Below the pieces are notes generated by a model. That model saw only the letters and a list, made by a program, of their open reading frames with translations, made no database searches and was not told the origin of the DNA. This document shows, one piece after another, positions 44,029 to 51,474 of a DNA stretch of 64,000 nt. The position numbers and the translations under genes are program-made. Each line of letters opens with the position of its first letter. The first letter of the stretch is position 1. The stretch comes from 3-1-20CM-4-69-9 sp963833655. Its GTDB lineage: Bacteria > Actinomycetota > Thermoleophilia > Gaiellales > Gaiellaceae. The DNA lies in the NCBI GenBank assembly GCA_963833655.1, contig CAWHYL010000003.1, forward strand, positions 163,464-227,463. The letters run 5' to 3'.

Positions 44029-45474
44029 GTGCGACCCCTCCTCGCGCTCTGCGGCATCGCTCTTGTCCTCTGCGCCCCGGCGGCCGGGTCGACGGGTAGC
44101 GACCCGAACTCGTGGACGAGCTACGGGTTCGACAACCAGCTCAGCAACGGGTTCCCGAGCGGCACCTTCACGCTGAAAGCGGTCACGGACATGCGGCTTG
44201 CGTGGTCACACCAGCTCGACGGACCTGTCTTCGCGTCTCCGTTGTCCGCCAACGTCGGCGGCGTGCAGCTCGTCTTCGCCGCGACCGAGAACGGCAGCGT
44301 CTACGCGATCCACGCCGGCAGCGGCAACGTCGCCTGGCAGCGCGAGCTCGGTGCGGTCGAGACACCGCAGTGCGGCCGCTGGGGCATCACCTCGACGGGG
44401 GCCATCGACCTCGCTCGGAGTGTCCTCTACGTCGTCAACGCCGACGGGCTGCTGCACGCACTCGACCTCGCGACCGGCGCCGAGAAGGCGGGGTACCCGC
44501 TCGTCGTCGTACCGAACAATCTCTACGAATACGTCTGGGGCGGCCTGCGCATCGCGAACGACCACCTCTACATCGGCGTCGCGTCGTACTGCGACGTCGG
44601 GCCGCCCGGCGGCCCGATGCCCGAGGGCCGCCTGATCTCGATCCCCCTTGCCTCGCCGGGCGAGGCGGCGGTCTGGGATCCCGTTCCGGGCCCTGGGAAC
44701 ATGGGCGGCATGTGGGGCTGGGGCGGAGTCTCGGTCGACCCGACGAACGGACACGTCTTCACGGCCACCGGCAATTCGTATGCGCTTTCGCCGGAGTGCA
44801 ACTGCTACGTCGACAACGCCGGTTACGGCGACCACGTCGTCGCGCTCGCCCCGGACCTTTCATCGGTCCTGGGCTCCGACGATCCCGGCATTCCGGAGAC
44901 GGGCGACTCGGACTTCGGTGCTGCGCCCCTCCTGTTCCATCCGACCGCCTGTCCGGCGCTCGCCGCGGCGAACAACAAGGACGGCGCGCTCTATGTCTGG
45001 AACCGCAACCGGCTCTCCGACGGCCCGATCCTGAGGCTGCCGCTCGGCGACGGCCAGGCCGCGTTCGTGGGCTCGCCCGGCTGGTCGGAGACGAAGCAGA
45101 TGGTCTACGTGGCGCAGTCCGTGATCAGGGCGGACGGGCAGCGGCTCGGCAACGGCGTCACCGCCTGGCATGTCGACCCGGGCTGTGGCTTCCGGCCGAT
45201 CTGGCAGGTGGCACTCGGCGACGGCAACCAGGCGACGCCGGTCGTGCTGGGCAACGTGCTCTTCGCGACCGGAGGCAAGCCGGGCGGGTTCTACGCGCTG
45301 GACGCCGCGAACGGCACCAAGCTGTGGAGCTTCGCGACGCCCGGCCGAACGGTCGCAGGGATGACGAGCGCTGCCGGACAGCTCTACGGTGCCGACGCCT
45401 CCGGCGTCGTGTACGCGTTCCGGACGCCGCGGCCCATCGGCCGGTCGTGCACGCTCGGCTGCCTGCGCAGCTAG
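44029..45474 (+). CDS. Exported PQQ-type beta-propeller protein
   Basis: 481 residues. Signal peptide VRPLLALCGIALVLCAPAAG, cleaved near residue 20. Multiple PQQ-like blades with the typical AxDxxTGxxxW pattern: VYAIHAGSGNVAWQREL, LHALDLATGAEKAGYPL, FYALDAANGTKLWSFATPG, YGADASGVVYAFRTP. Several Cys (PQCGRWG, SYCDVG, ECNCYVD, CTLGCLRS) suggest disulfides. Resembles soluble quinoprotein dehydrogenase folds, but whether PQQ binds is unclear: the Cys-Cys vicinal disulfide of alcohol dehydrogenases is not seen. Perhaps a BamB-like scaffold or a secreted enzyme. Confidence 0.82.
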   Translation: MRPLLALCGIALVLCAPAAGSTGSDPNSWTSYGFDNQLSNGFPSGTFTLKAVTDMRLAWSHQLDGPVFASPLSANVGGVQLVFAATENGSVYAIHAGSGNVAWQRELGAVETPQCGRWGITSTGAIDLARSVLYVVNADGLLHALDLATGAEKAGYPLVVVPNNLYEYVWGGLRIANDHLYIGVASYCDVGPPGGPMPEGRLISIPLASPGEAAVWDPVPGPGNMGGMWGWGGVSVDPTNGHVFTATGNSYALSPECNCYVDNAGYGDHVVALAPDLSSVLGSDDPGIPETGDSDFGAAPLLFHPTACPALAAANNKDGALYVWNRNRLSDGPILRLPLGDGQAAFVGSPGWSETKQMVYVAQSVIRADGQRLGNGVTAWHVDPGCGFRPIWQVALGDGNQATPVVLGNVLFATGGKPGGFYALDAANGTKLWSFATPGRTVAGMTSAAGQLYGADASGVVYAFRTPRPIGRSCTLGCLRS

Positions 45475-45491
45475 GGATCTGACCCCGCCTC

Positions 45492-45497
45492 TACACT
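45492..45497 (+). promoter_or_regulatory. TACACT -10 box of the aminotransferase gene
   Basis: TACACT 6 nt before ATG 45504. A degenerate half copy of the palindromic element (GATCTGACCCC) lies just upstream, at 45477-45487. Confidence 0.5.
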
Positions 45498-45503
45498 CGG
45501 GGC

Positions 45504-46592
45504 ATGGACACGATCTCGCTCGCGCGCGGCGTGCCGGCGCCGGAGTGCATCCCCGTCGGGGAGCTCGCCGACTGCGCCCGCGCGGCGATCGACCGCGACG
45601 GCACGACCGTCCTCTCCTACGGGCCGGTCGGCGGCTATGCGCCGCTGCGGGAGTGGATCGCGGAGCGGCACGCCGTCGACCCGTCGCGGGTGCTCGTCAC
45701 CAACGGGTCGCTGCAGGGGCTCGCGTTCCTGGCCGACCGCTTCGCCGGAGCGCGCGTTCTCGTCGAGCGGCCGACGTACGACCGCCCGCTGAAGCTGCTC
45801 GCCGCGCGCGGCGCCGACGTCACGGCGGTGACGATGGACGACGACGGGCTCGACGTCGACGCCCTCGAGCAGGCGCTCGACGACGGCCCGAAGCCGGCGT
45901 TCCTCTACACCATTCCGACGTTCCAGAACCCGAGCGGCCGCACGCTCGGCACCGAGCGGCGCAAGCGACTGGTCGAGCTGGCTCGAGAGCGCGACCTGCT
46001 CGTGCTCGAGGACGATCCATACGGCCTCGTCCGCTACGAGGGTGAGCCGCCGCCCACGCTGTTCGAGCTCGACGGCGGCGAGCACGTCGTCTACTCCTCG
46101 TCGTTCTCGAAGACGGTCGCGCCGGGGCTGCGGGTCGGGTACTTCGTCCTGCCGCCGGCGCTCGACGCGGAGCTCGAGGCTCTGGCCGTCTCCACGTACA
46201 TCACGCCGGTGCTGCTCGGCCAGGCGACGGTCTACGAGTTCCTGCGGCGCGGCAATTTCGACTCGAACCTCGAGCGCGTCCGCGGGCTCTTGCGCGTTCG
46301 GCGCGACGCGATGCTCGGGGCCCTCGAGGAGGAGCTACCTGACGCGACGTGGAGCCGCCCGGAAGGCGGCTACTTCATCTGGCTCGAGCTCGACCGCGAG
46401 GTCGAGGACGTGCCGGGCGTGAGCTTCGTCAAGGGAACGGACTTCGGTGCCGCGCCGAACACGGCGCGGCTCGCGTTCAGCTACGTGTCGCCCGAGGAGA
46501 TCCGCGAGGGGATCAGACGGCTGAGCGAAGCGGGCGCGGGACCAGGCGCGGCTGCCGCGGCGGCACCAGCGAGCCGCGGCTATGCAGCCTGA
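45504..46592 (+). CDS. PLP-dependent aminotransferase (class I/II, LysN/MocR-like fold)
   Basis: 362 residues. GPVGGYAPLREWIAERH (N-terminal helix), LVTNGSLQGLAFLADRF, TFQNPSGRTLGTERRKRL (Asn contact with PLP), LVLEDDPYGLVRYEG (Asp to pyridine N), SSSFSKTVAPGLRVGYF (Schiff-base Lys) and PEGGYFIWLEL (substrate Arg region follows). Matches 2-aminoadipate/aromatic aminotransferases of the stand-alone MocR-type fold I group, without an HTH. Real amino acid substrate not decidable. The C-terminal Ala/Gly-rich tail overlaps a small opposite-strand gene by 80 nt. Confidence 0.9.
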   Translation: MDTISLARGVPAPECIPVGELADCARAAIDRDGTTVLSYGPVGGYAPLREWIAERHAVDPSRVLVTNGSLQGLAFLADRFAGARVLVERPTYDRPLKLLAARGADVTAVTMDDDGLDVDALEQALDDGPKPAFLYTIPTFQNPSGRTLGTERRKRLVELARERDLLVLEDDPYGLVRYEGEPPPTLFELDGGEHVVYSSSFSKTVAPGLRVGYFVLPPALDAELEALAVSTYITPVLLGQATVYEFLRRGNFDSNLERVRGLLRVRRDAMLGALEEELPDATWSRPEGGYFIWLELDREVEDVPGVSFVKGTDFGAAPNTARLAFSYVSPEEIREGIRRLSEAGAGPGAAAAAAPASRGYAA

Positions 46593-46683
46593 AGGTCGGG
46601 CACGGCGAATCCGTGGGCAGCGCGCAGAGCCCGGCGCGCCGGAAGTAGCAGTCGTCGCACGTCTGTTGGGTCCGCTTGCTCAA
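46513..46683 (-). CDS. Small four-Cys protein (possible zinc-binding)
   Basis: 56 residues from TTG 46683; GGAG lies a few bases upstream. The segment QTCDDCYFRRAGLCALP followed by SPCPTFR places four Cys (9, 12, 20, 28) as C-x2-C-x7-C-x7-C, suggesting one zinc or iron-sulfur site. The remainder is Pro/Arg-rich (VPPRQPRLVPRPLRSAV). The Cys-bearing part lies outside the aminotransferase gene; the tail overlaps that gene's 3' end on the other strand. I recall similar short actinobacterial proteins, but have no function for them. Confidence 0.6.
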   Translation of the reverse strand: MSKRTQQTCDDCYFRRAGLCALPTDSPCPTFRLHSRGSLVPPRQPRLVPRPLRSAV

Positions 46684-46786
46684 TTGCTCCTACCTGCCTC
46701 GGAGGGGCCGCAGTGACAAGCGGGGATACTACGAGGGCAGCCGCGAGAGACAAGAGTTGCCGCCGCTGAAAACTACGCATTTTCCT

Positions 46787-46802
46787 GCAGTTTCGAAACT
46801 GC
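46787..46802. repeat. 16-bp perfect palindrome in the gap before the Lon-like gene end
   Basis: GCAGTTTCGAAACTGC, flanked by GAAAACT copies. It lies 13 nt past the stop of the leftward Lon-like gene, so it may serve as a terminator stem or a binding site. Confidence 0.5.
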
Positions 46803-46814
46803 CGAAAACTGCCT

Positions 46815-47840
46815 CTAGCTCAGTTTTCGCGGCAGCGTTGCCAGTGCCCGCAACGCCTGTTGAAAGTTCTTCACAGGGATGATCCGCAGGCCATGCGCGT
46901 AGCGTTGCGCGACCTTCGCGTTGTCCCCATCCACCGGGACGAGGAAGGCGTCGACGCCGGCCCGGCGCGCTCCGATCGTCTTCTGCTTCACGCCGCCGAT
47001 GCTCGTCACCGACCCGTCGAGCTGGATCTCGCCGGTTGCCGCGAGCCTGAGCCCGCGGTCGATGTTGCGCCCGCGCCGCTCCATGATCTCGAGCGCGAAC
47101 GCCAGCCCCGCCGAGGGCCCACCGACGTCGCGCTCGAGGTTGAAGCGCACCGGCACCGGCAAGCGCGCCTTCACGACCTCGAGCGGCGCGAATCCGATCA
47201 GCGGGCGTTTCGGGTTGAAGCTGTCGGCGATCGTCTTGACCTTGAAGACGAGCCGCCTGGCGCCGCGAAGGACGCCGAGCCGCACCGCGTCACCGGGCCG
47301 GTGCCGCGAAAGCGCGTTGTAGAGGTCGAGCGCCGTCGCGACCTTGTGGCCGTCCGCGGCGACGACGATGTCGTTCGGCCGGAGCACGCCGCGGGCCTTC
47401 GAATCCGAGTTGATCGCGGCCACTCGAACGCCTCCCTCGCGCGCCGGGAACTTGAGCCCGAGCGCTCGTAGCGCGACGACGGCGGCCTTTTGCTGCGAGA
47501 CCTTCATCGTCTCCTGGTCGACCTTGAGCTGCTGCGCATAGGTCAAGCCGCTCGGCACGAAGTCGCCCTGCGGGATCAGGTCGGCGCCGTCGGGCCGGAA
47601 GAGCTTGAAGGACGACTGCAGCAGCGAGGCCTTCTGCAGGAGGACGTCGACGTAGTAGATACCGCCCTTGTCCGCTTGCCGCTTCCCGCCCGGAACCTCG
47701 ATCAGGCCTGCGAGCGGGTGCGCCTTGTCCGGCACCTCGAGCAGCTTGTCGCTCTTCTGCGTGACCATGTAGGCGGCGACCGCGACGAGCAGGATCAGCC
47801 CCACGGTCAGGAGCCGCAGCGGCGACAGCAGGCGCCGCAT
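46815..47840 (-). CDS. Membrane-anchored PDZ / Lon-type (S16) serine protease
   Basis: 341 residues from ATG 47840 (TGATG overlap with the SDR stop). One TM helix at about 9-26 (LRLLTVGLILLVAVAAYMV). PDZ domain at about 135-205 (RVAAINSDSKARGVLRPNDIVVAADG). C-terminal Lon proteolytic domain: catalytic Ser in ERDVGGPSAGLAFALEIM and Lys in TSIGGVKQKTIGARRAG, with DGSVTS between. This is the YlbL/PDZ-S16 family of Gram-positives, without the Lon ATPase. It cuts membrane or extracytoplasmic proteins; in Bacillus YlbL degrades the checkpoint protein YneA. Much longer upstream frame is the shadow of the SDR gene. Confidence 0.92.
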   Translation of the reverse strand: MRRLLSPLRLLTVGLILLVAVAAYMVTQKSDKLLEVPDKAHPLAGLIEVPGGKRQADKGGIYYVDVLLQKASLLQSSFKLFRPDGADLIPQGDFVPSGLTYAQQLKVDQETMKVSQQKAAVVALRALGLKFPAREGGVRVAAINSDSKARGVLRPNDIVVAADGHKVATALDLYNALSRHRPGDAVRLGVLRGARRLVFKVKTIADSFNPKRPLIGFAPLEVVKARLPVPVRFNLERDVGGPSAGLAFALEIMERRGRNIDRGLRLAATGEIQLDGSVTSIGGVKQKTIGARRAGVDAFLVPVDGDNAKVAQRYAHGLRIIPVKNFQQALRALATLPRKLS

Positions 47841-48583
47841 CACAGCAGCCCGCGCGTGAGGCCGCCGTCGACCACGACCGTCGTCCCGGTGACGTAGCGC
47901 GCGCGGTCGGACGCGAGGAAGCACGCCACGTCGCCGAATTCCTGCGCCGTGCCCCAGCGTCCCAGCGGAATCGCCTTCAGGTCGTCGGCTGTGGGCCCGT
48001 CCGGGTACAGGTGCGCGAGCCGCGCGGTGTCGATGCGGCCCGGTGCCACACAGTTCACCGTCACGCCCTGTGGCCCGAGCTCGTTGGCGAGCGTCTTCGC
48101 GTAGCCGGTGACGCCCGGCCTGATCGTGTTCGAGAGCGCGAGATGGTCGGTCGGCTCGAGGACGGCGCTCGACGTGAAGACGAGGATGCGCCCGCCCGCG
48201 CTCTGCACGAGGTACGGGAGGCACAGCGCGACGAGCCGGACGAGCGGCGCGAGCAGGAGCTCGACCGCCTCCTCGATGCTCTCCGGCGTGACCGAGGTTC
48301 CCGCGCCCGGCGGGGGGCCGCCGCTGTTCCAGACGAGGATGTCGAGCCCGCCGAAGGCTTCGACCGTCCGCTGGACGACGGTCGCGAGATCGCGCGGGCT
48401 CGTCACGTCGCCGCGGACTGCGAGCGCGCCGATCCGATCGGCCTCGCGCTCGAGCACCTCGCGGCGGCGCGCGAACATCGTCACGTTCGCGCCTTCCGCG
48501 GCGAGCGCCTCGGCGGTTGCGAGCCCGAGGCCGGACGACGCGCCGCAGACGATCGCCGTGCGCCCCTTGAGCCCGAGGTCCAT
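47840..48583 (-). CDS. Short-chain dehydrogenase/reductase lacking the Tyr-x3-Lys pair
   Basis: 247 residues. N-terminal dinucleotide-binding GASSGLGLATAEALA and the structural motif WNSGGP (NNAG equivalent). Ser of the active site is in FTSSAVLEP, but where Tyr-x3-Lys is expected the sequence reads LALSNTIRPGVTGYAKTLA, with no Tyr or Lys at the right spacing. The C-terminal CVAPGRIDTARL and VTGTTVVVDGGLTRGLL are normal. Sits in an SDR subgroup close to FabG in overall shape; it may use other residues or be non-catalytic. Coupled to the Lon-like protease gene downstream. Confidence 0.88.
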   Translation of the reverse strand: MDLGLKGRTAIVCGASSGLGLATAEALAAEGANVTMFARRREVLEREADRIGALAVRGDVTSPRDLATVVQRTVEAFGGLDILVWNSGGPPPGAGTSVTPESIEEAVELLLAPLVRLVALCLPYLVQSAGGRILVFTSSAVLEPTDHLALSNTIRPGVTGYAKTLANELGPQGVTVNCVAPGRIDTARLAHLYPDGPTADDLKAIPLGRWGTAQEFGDVACFLASDRARYVTGTTVVVDGGLTRGLL

Positions 48584-48590
48584 CTCCTAA

Positions 48591-48630
48591 GGCACCGCTT
48601 GCGGTGCCGACGTCAGGACGCACGAGCTTT
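48591..48630. terminator. Two short hairpins between mdh and the SDR gene
   Basis: GGCACCGC-TT-GCGGTGCC (48591-48608) and ACGAGC-TTT-GCTCGT shortly after. They lie in the 103-bp gap between the mdh end and the SDR start, both leftward, and could end mdh transcription. No clear T-tract. Confidence 0.5.
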
Positions 48631-48686
48631 GCTCGTGAGTCCGTCTGAAATGACCGGTCGGCCCGATTGAACTGGTCACAACGGTG

Positions 48687-49610
48687 CTACGTCGTGAGGA
48701 CGCCGACGACGTCGCGCACCGCGTCGGCGGATTCGTGCAGCGCTTGCTGCTCGGCGTCCGTCAGCTCGAGCTCGACGACCTCCTCCAGGCCGCCTGCACC
48801 GAGCTTGACCGGTACGCCCATGTAGAGGCCGTCGATGCCGTACTCCCCCTCGAGGTAGGCGGTGCACGGCAGCACCCGCTTCTCGTCCAGCATCACGGAG
48901 TGCACCATCTGCGCGGTCGCCGCGCCGGGCGCGTACCACGCCGACGTCCCGAGGAGGTTGACGACCTCGCCGCCACCCTTCGCGGTGCGCTCGACGATCT
49001 CGTCGATGCGGTCCTGCGGGACGAGCTTCGCGAGCGGCACGCCGCCGACGGTCGTCGCCGAGACGACCGACACCATCTGGTCGCCGTGCCCGCCGAGAAC
49101 GAGCGCCTGCACGTCCTTGACCGACGACTTCGTCTCCCACGCGATGAACGTGCGGAACCGCGCCGTGTCGAGGACGCCTGCCTGGCCGAAGACGCGCTCC
49201 TTCGGGAAGCCCGAGACGTTCTTGGCGACGTGGCACATCGCGTCGAGCGGGTTCGAGACGACGATCAGGATCGCGTCCGGCGACTGTGCGATCGCCTGCT
49301 CGGTCACCGACCCGACGATCTTCTCGTTGGTCGTCACGAGGTCGTCTCGGCTCATGCCCGGCTTGCGCGGCACCCCGGCGGTGACGACGACGACCGTCGA
49401 TCCCGCCGTCTCCTCGTAGCCGTTCGACCCGACGACGTTGGCCTCGTAGCCGAGCACCGGGCCTGCCTCGTTGATGTCGAGCGCGATGCCCTGCGGCAGG
49501 TTCTCGACGATGTCGACGATGACGACGTCGGCGTAGTCGCGCCGCGCAACCTCCTGCGCAACCGTGCGGCCGACCATCCCGGCGCCGATCACGGTGACCT
49601 TCCTACGCAA
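48687..49610 (-). CDS. mdh: Malate dehydrogenase (LDH-like type)
   Basis: 307 residues. Rossmann start KVTVIGAGMVGRTVAQEVA, NAD-selecting Asp in VVIVDIVENLPQG, VTAGVPRKPGMSRDDL (substrate Arg on the mobile loop), VVSNPLDAMCHVA (Asn/Asp), DTARFRTFIA, and catalytic His in LVLGGHGDQMVSV. The Arg in place of Gln before KPGMSR marks malate rather than lactate as substrate. Interconverts malate and oxaloacetate. Overlaps the icd stop by 8 nt, so icd-mdh is one leftward TCA operon. Confidence 0.95.
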   Translation of the reverse strand: MRRKVTVIGAGMVGRTVAQEVARRDYADVVIVDIVENLPQGIALDINEAGPVLGYEANVVGSNGYEETAGSTVVVVTAGVPRKPGMSRDDLVTTNEKIVGSVTEQAIAQSPDAILIVVSNPLDAMCHVAKNVSGFPKERVFGQAGVLDTARFRTFIAWETKSSVKDVQALVLGGHGDQMVSVVSATTVGGVPLAKLVPQDRIDEIVERTAKGGGEVVNLLGTSAWYAPGAATAQMVHSVMLDEKRVLPCTAYLEGEYGIDGLYMGVPVKLGAGGLEEVVELELTDAEQQALHESADAVRDVVGVLTT

Positions 49611-50697
49611 CGCGCGCTCCGAGCTTCTCGATGATCGCGTCGGCGACCTCGCTCGTCCCGACGGACGTCGGGTCGTCGCGCGTCGGCTTCATGTCGTACG
49701 TGACGCTCCGGCCCTCGTGGATGACCTCCGCGATCGCCTGCTCGAGGCTGTCCGCGGCTTCGGTCTCGTCGAGGTGTCGGAGCATCAGCATGCCGGACAG
49801 GAGCTGCGCCATCGGGTTGACCCTGTTCTGGCCGGCGTACTTCGGAGCGGAGCCGTGCGTCGGCTCGAAGATGGCGATTCCTTCGCCGAAGTTGGCGCCG
49901 GGGGCAAGGCCGAGGCCGCCGATCATCCCGGCGCAGAGATCGGAGAGGACGTCGCCGTACAGGTTCGGCAGCACGAGGACGTCGTACTCCTCCGGACGCT
50001 GCACGAGCTGCATGCACATGTTGTCGACGATGCGGTCGTCGAACTCGATGTCGCCGTTCTCCGCCGCGACCTCGCGCGCGACATGCAGGTACAGCCCGTC
50101 CGAGAACTTCATGATGTTCGCCTTGTGCACGGCGGTCACCTTCTGACGGCCGTTGCGGCGGGCGTAGTCGAACGCGAACTGGACGATGCGGCGCGTCCCG
50201 GTGATCGAGATCGGCTTGATCGAGATCCCGGCGTCGTCGTGGGCGAGCTTCCCGCCCTTCGACTTGATCCAGGCGATCAGCTCCTCCGCTTCCGGCGATC
50301 CCTGCTCGTACTCGATGCCGACGTACAGGTCCTCCGTGTTCTCGCGGACGACGATCAGGTCGACGTCCTCGAAGCGCGTGCGCACGCCCGGATACGTCTT
50401 GCAGGGGCGCACCTGCGCGTAGAGGTCGAGGCTCTTGCGGAGCGCGACGTTGACGGAGCGAAAGCCGCCGCCCACAGGCGTCGTGATCGGCCCTTTGAGC
50501 GCGACGCCGCTGTCGCGGACGGCCTCGAGCACCTCGTCGGGTAGCGGGTTCCCGCCGTATTTGTCCATCACGTCGGCGCCCGCCTCGCGGACGTCCCAGT
50601 CGAAGTCGACGCCCGTCGCCTCGAGGACGCGGCGCGTTGCCTCTGTCAGCTCGGGGCCGGTGCCGTCGCCGGGGATGAGCGTCACGCGATGGGCCAC
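49603..50697 (-). CDS. icd: Isocitrate dehydrogenase (NAD-type, IDH/IMDH family)
   Basis: 364 residues from GTG 50697. VTLIPGDGTGPELTEATRRV, LKGPITTPVGGGFRSVNVALRK (isocitrate-binding Ser and Arg), VIVVRENTEDLYVGIEY, AFDYARRNGRQKVTAVHKAN (Lys/Tyr site), LYGDVLSDLCAGMIGGLGLAPGANF, and cofactor loop EPTHGSAPKYAGQNRVNP. Length and loop resemble the short NAD-dependent form rather than the 740-residue monomeric or 415-residue E. coli NADP enzyme. Homoisocitrate or isopropylmalate dehydrogenase is less likely given coupling to mdh. TACCAT lies 8 nt before the start. Confidence 0.92.
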   Translation of the reverse strand: MAHRVTLIPGDGTGPELTEATRRVLEATGVDFDWDVREAGADVMDKYGGNPLPDEVLEAVRDSGVALKGPITTPVGGGFRSVNVALRKSLDLYAQVRPCKTYPGVRTRFEDVDLIVVRENTEDLYVGIEYEQGSPEAEELIAWIKSKGGKLAHDDAGISIKPISITGTRRIVQFAFDYARRNGRQKVTAVHKANIMKFSDGLYLHVAREVAAENGDIEFDDRIVDNMCMQLVQRPEEYDVLVLPNLYGDVLSDLCAGMIGGLGLAPGANFGEGIAIFEPTHGSAPKYAGQNRVNPMAQLLSGMLMLRHLDETEAADSLEQAIAEVIHEGRSVTYDMKPTRDDPTSVGTSEVADAIIEKLGARVA

Positions 50698-50705
50698 GGC
50701 GGCGC

Positions 50706-50711
50706 ATGGTA
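50706..50711 (-). promoter_or_regulatory. TACCAT -10 box of icd
   Basis: Reverse-strand TACCAT 8 nt before GTG 50697, spacer GCGCCGCC, no SD. Confidence 0.45.
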
Positions 50712-50786
50712 CTGACAGCGGCGTCGCTCGCGACGCCTGATCAGGGTCGCGCGCCTCCGAGGCAAGCGGCCGTCTCGAGCCTGATC

Positions 50787-50792
50787 TAGCAT
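50787..50792 (+). promoter_or_regulatory. TAGCAT -10 box of the HEAT-like gene
   Basis: TAGCAT 9 nt before ATG 50802, spacer GCCGCCGCT, no SD. Confidence 0.5.
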
Positions 50793-50801
50793 GCCGCCGC
50801 T

Positions 50802-51302
50802 ATGACCCTCACCGAGGCTGCGGCGCAGGCCGACGAGCTTGCGCAGTCGGGCTCCGAGCGCGAGCTGGCGACGCTGCGCCAGCAATGGGACGAGGAGGTC
50901 GAGGCGGCCGCCCGCAGCGGCGACTATCGCGAGCGCGCCGTCGCCTACCGGGCGATCGGCCAGTTCCGCTTCCGGCAGAAGCTCGAGCTGTTGCGGCGCG
51001 GGCTGGAGGACGAGAGCCCCGCGGTGCGCGGCTCGGCGCTCGTCTCCGTCCAGCAGCTCTCGCGGGACGCGCCGGGGCTCGTCAACTCGATGCGGCCGCT
51101 GCTGCACGACCTCGCCTCGAGCGACCCGAATCAGGCGGTGCGCCGGCTCGCGATCGTGTGCCTGCGCAACGGCTCGCCGCAGCGCGAGACGATCGTCCTG
51201 CTCAACGGCCTGGCGGAAGACGACGAGCAGGAGCCGGCGTTGCGGCAGGCTGCGCGTGCCGTCGCTTCGGACTTGAGAAAGCGGGCGGCCTCGAAGCCCT
51301 AG
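50802..51302 (+). CDS. Helical-repeat (HEAT/armadillo-like) protein
   Basis: 166 residues, all-helical and highly charged. Segments ERAVAYRAIGQFRFRQKLEL, LRRGLEDESPAVRGSALVSV, LLHDLASSDPNQAVRRLAIV and LRQAARAVASDLRKR repeat at about 35-40 residues with the D-x3-VRxxA pattern of HEAT repeats. Cytoplasmic, no Cys or TM. Probably a protein-binding adaptor; partner unknown. Stop shares CTAG with the stop of the opposite small zinc-ribbon gene. Confidence 0.72.
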   Translation: MTLTEAAAQADELAQSGSERELATLRQQWDEEVEAAARSGDYRERAVAYRAIGQFRFRQKLELLRRGLEDESPAVRGSALVSVQQLSRDAPGLVNSMRPLLHDLASSDPNQAVRRLAIVCLRNGSPQRETIVLLNGLAEDDEQEPALRQAARAVASDLRKRAASKP

Positions 51303-51472
51303 GAGCCCGCGCAGCGAGTGCAGACGCGTGCCTCGATCACGCGTCCGCAGCTCGGGCAGTGCCGTCCCGTCCTCCGCCACTCGAGCATGCTCTTCTGGAT
51401 GCCGGCGACCACCATCAGGTAGCCGACGCTGGAGGTGAGGAGGGCGAGGATGATGATGTGGAGGTTGTTCAT
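51299..51472 (-). CDS. Small membrane protein with C-terminal zinc ribbon
   Basis: 57 residues from ATG 51472; GTG 51478, overlapping the xerD stop as GTGA, is an alternative. TM helix at about 5-25 (HIIILALLTSSVGYLMVVAG), then HCPSCGRVIEARVCTRCAG, a two-CxxC zinc ribbon facing the cytoplasm. Directly downstream of and coupled to the tyrosine recombinase gene, tail-to-tail with the HEAT-like gene. Function unknown. Confidence 0.72.
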   Translation of the reverse strand: MNNLHIIILALLTSSVGYLMVVAGIQKSMLEWRRTGRHCPSCGRVIEARVCTRCAGS

Positions 51473-51474
51473 CG

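Noticed and set aside
46580..46780. 66-residue reverse ORF with signal-peptide-like start (MRSFQRRQLLSLAAALVV)
   Set aside because: Overlaps the four-Cys ORF in another frame and shows no SD or mature domain; the Cys-rich frame is more plausible.
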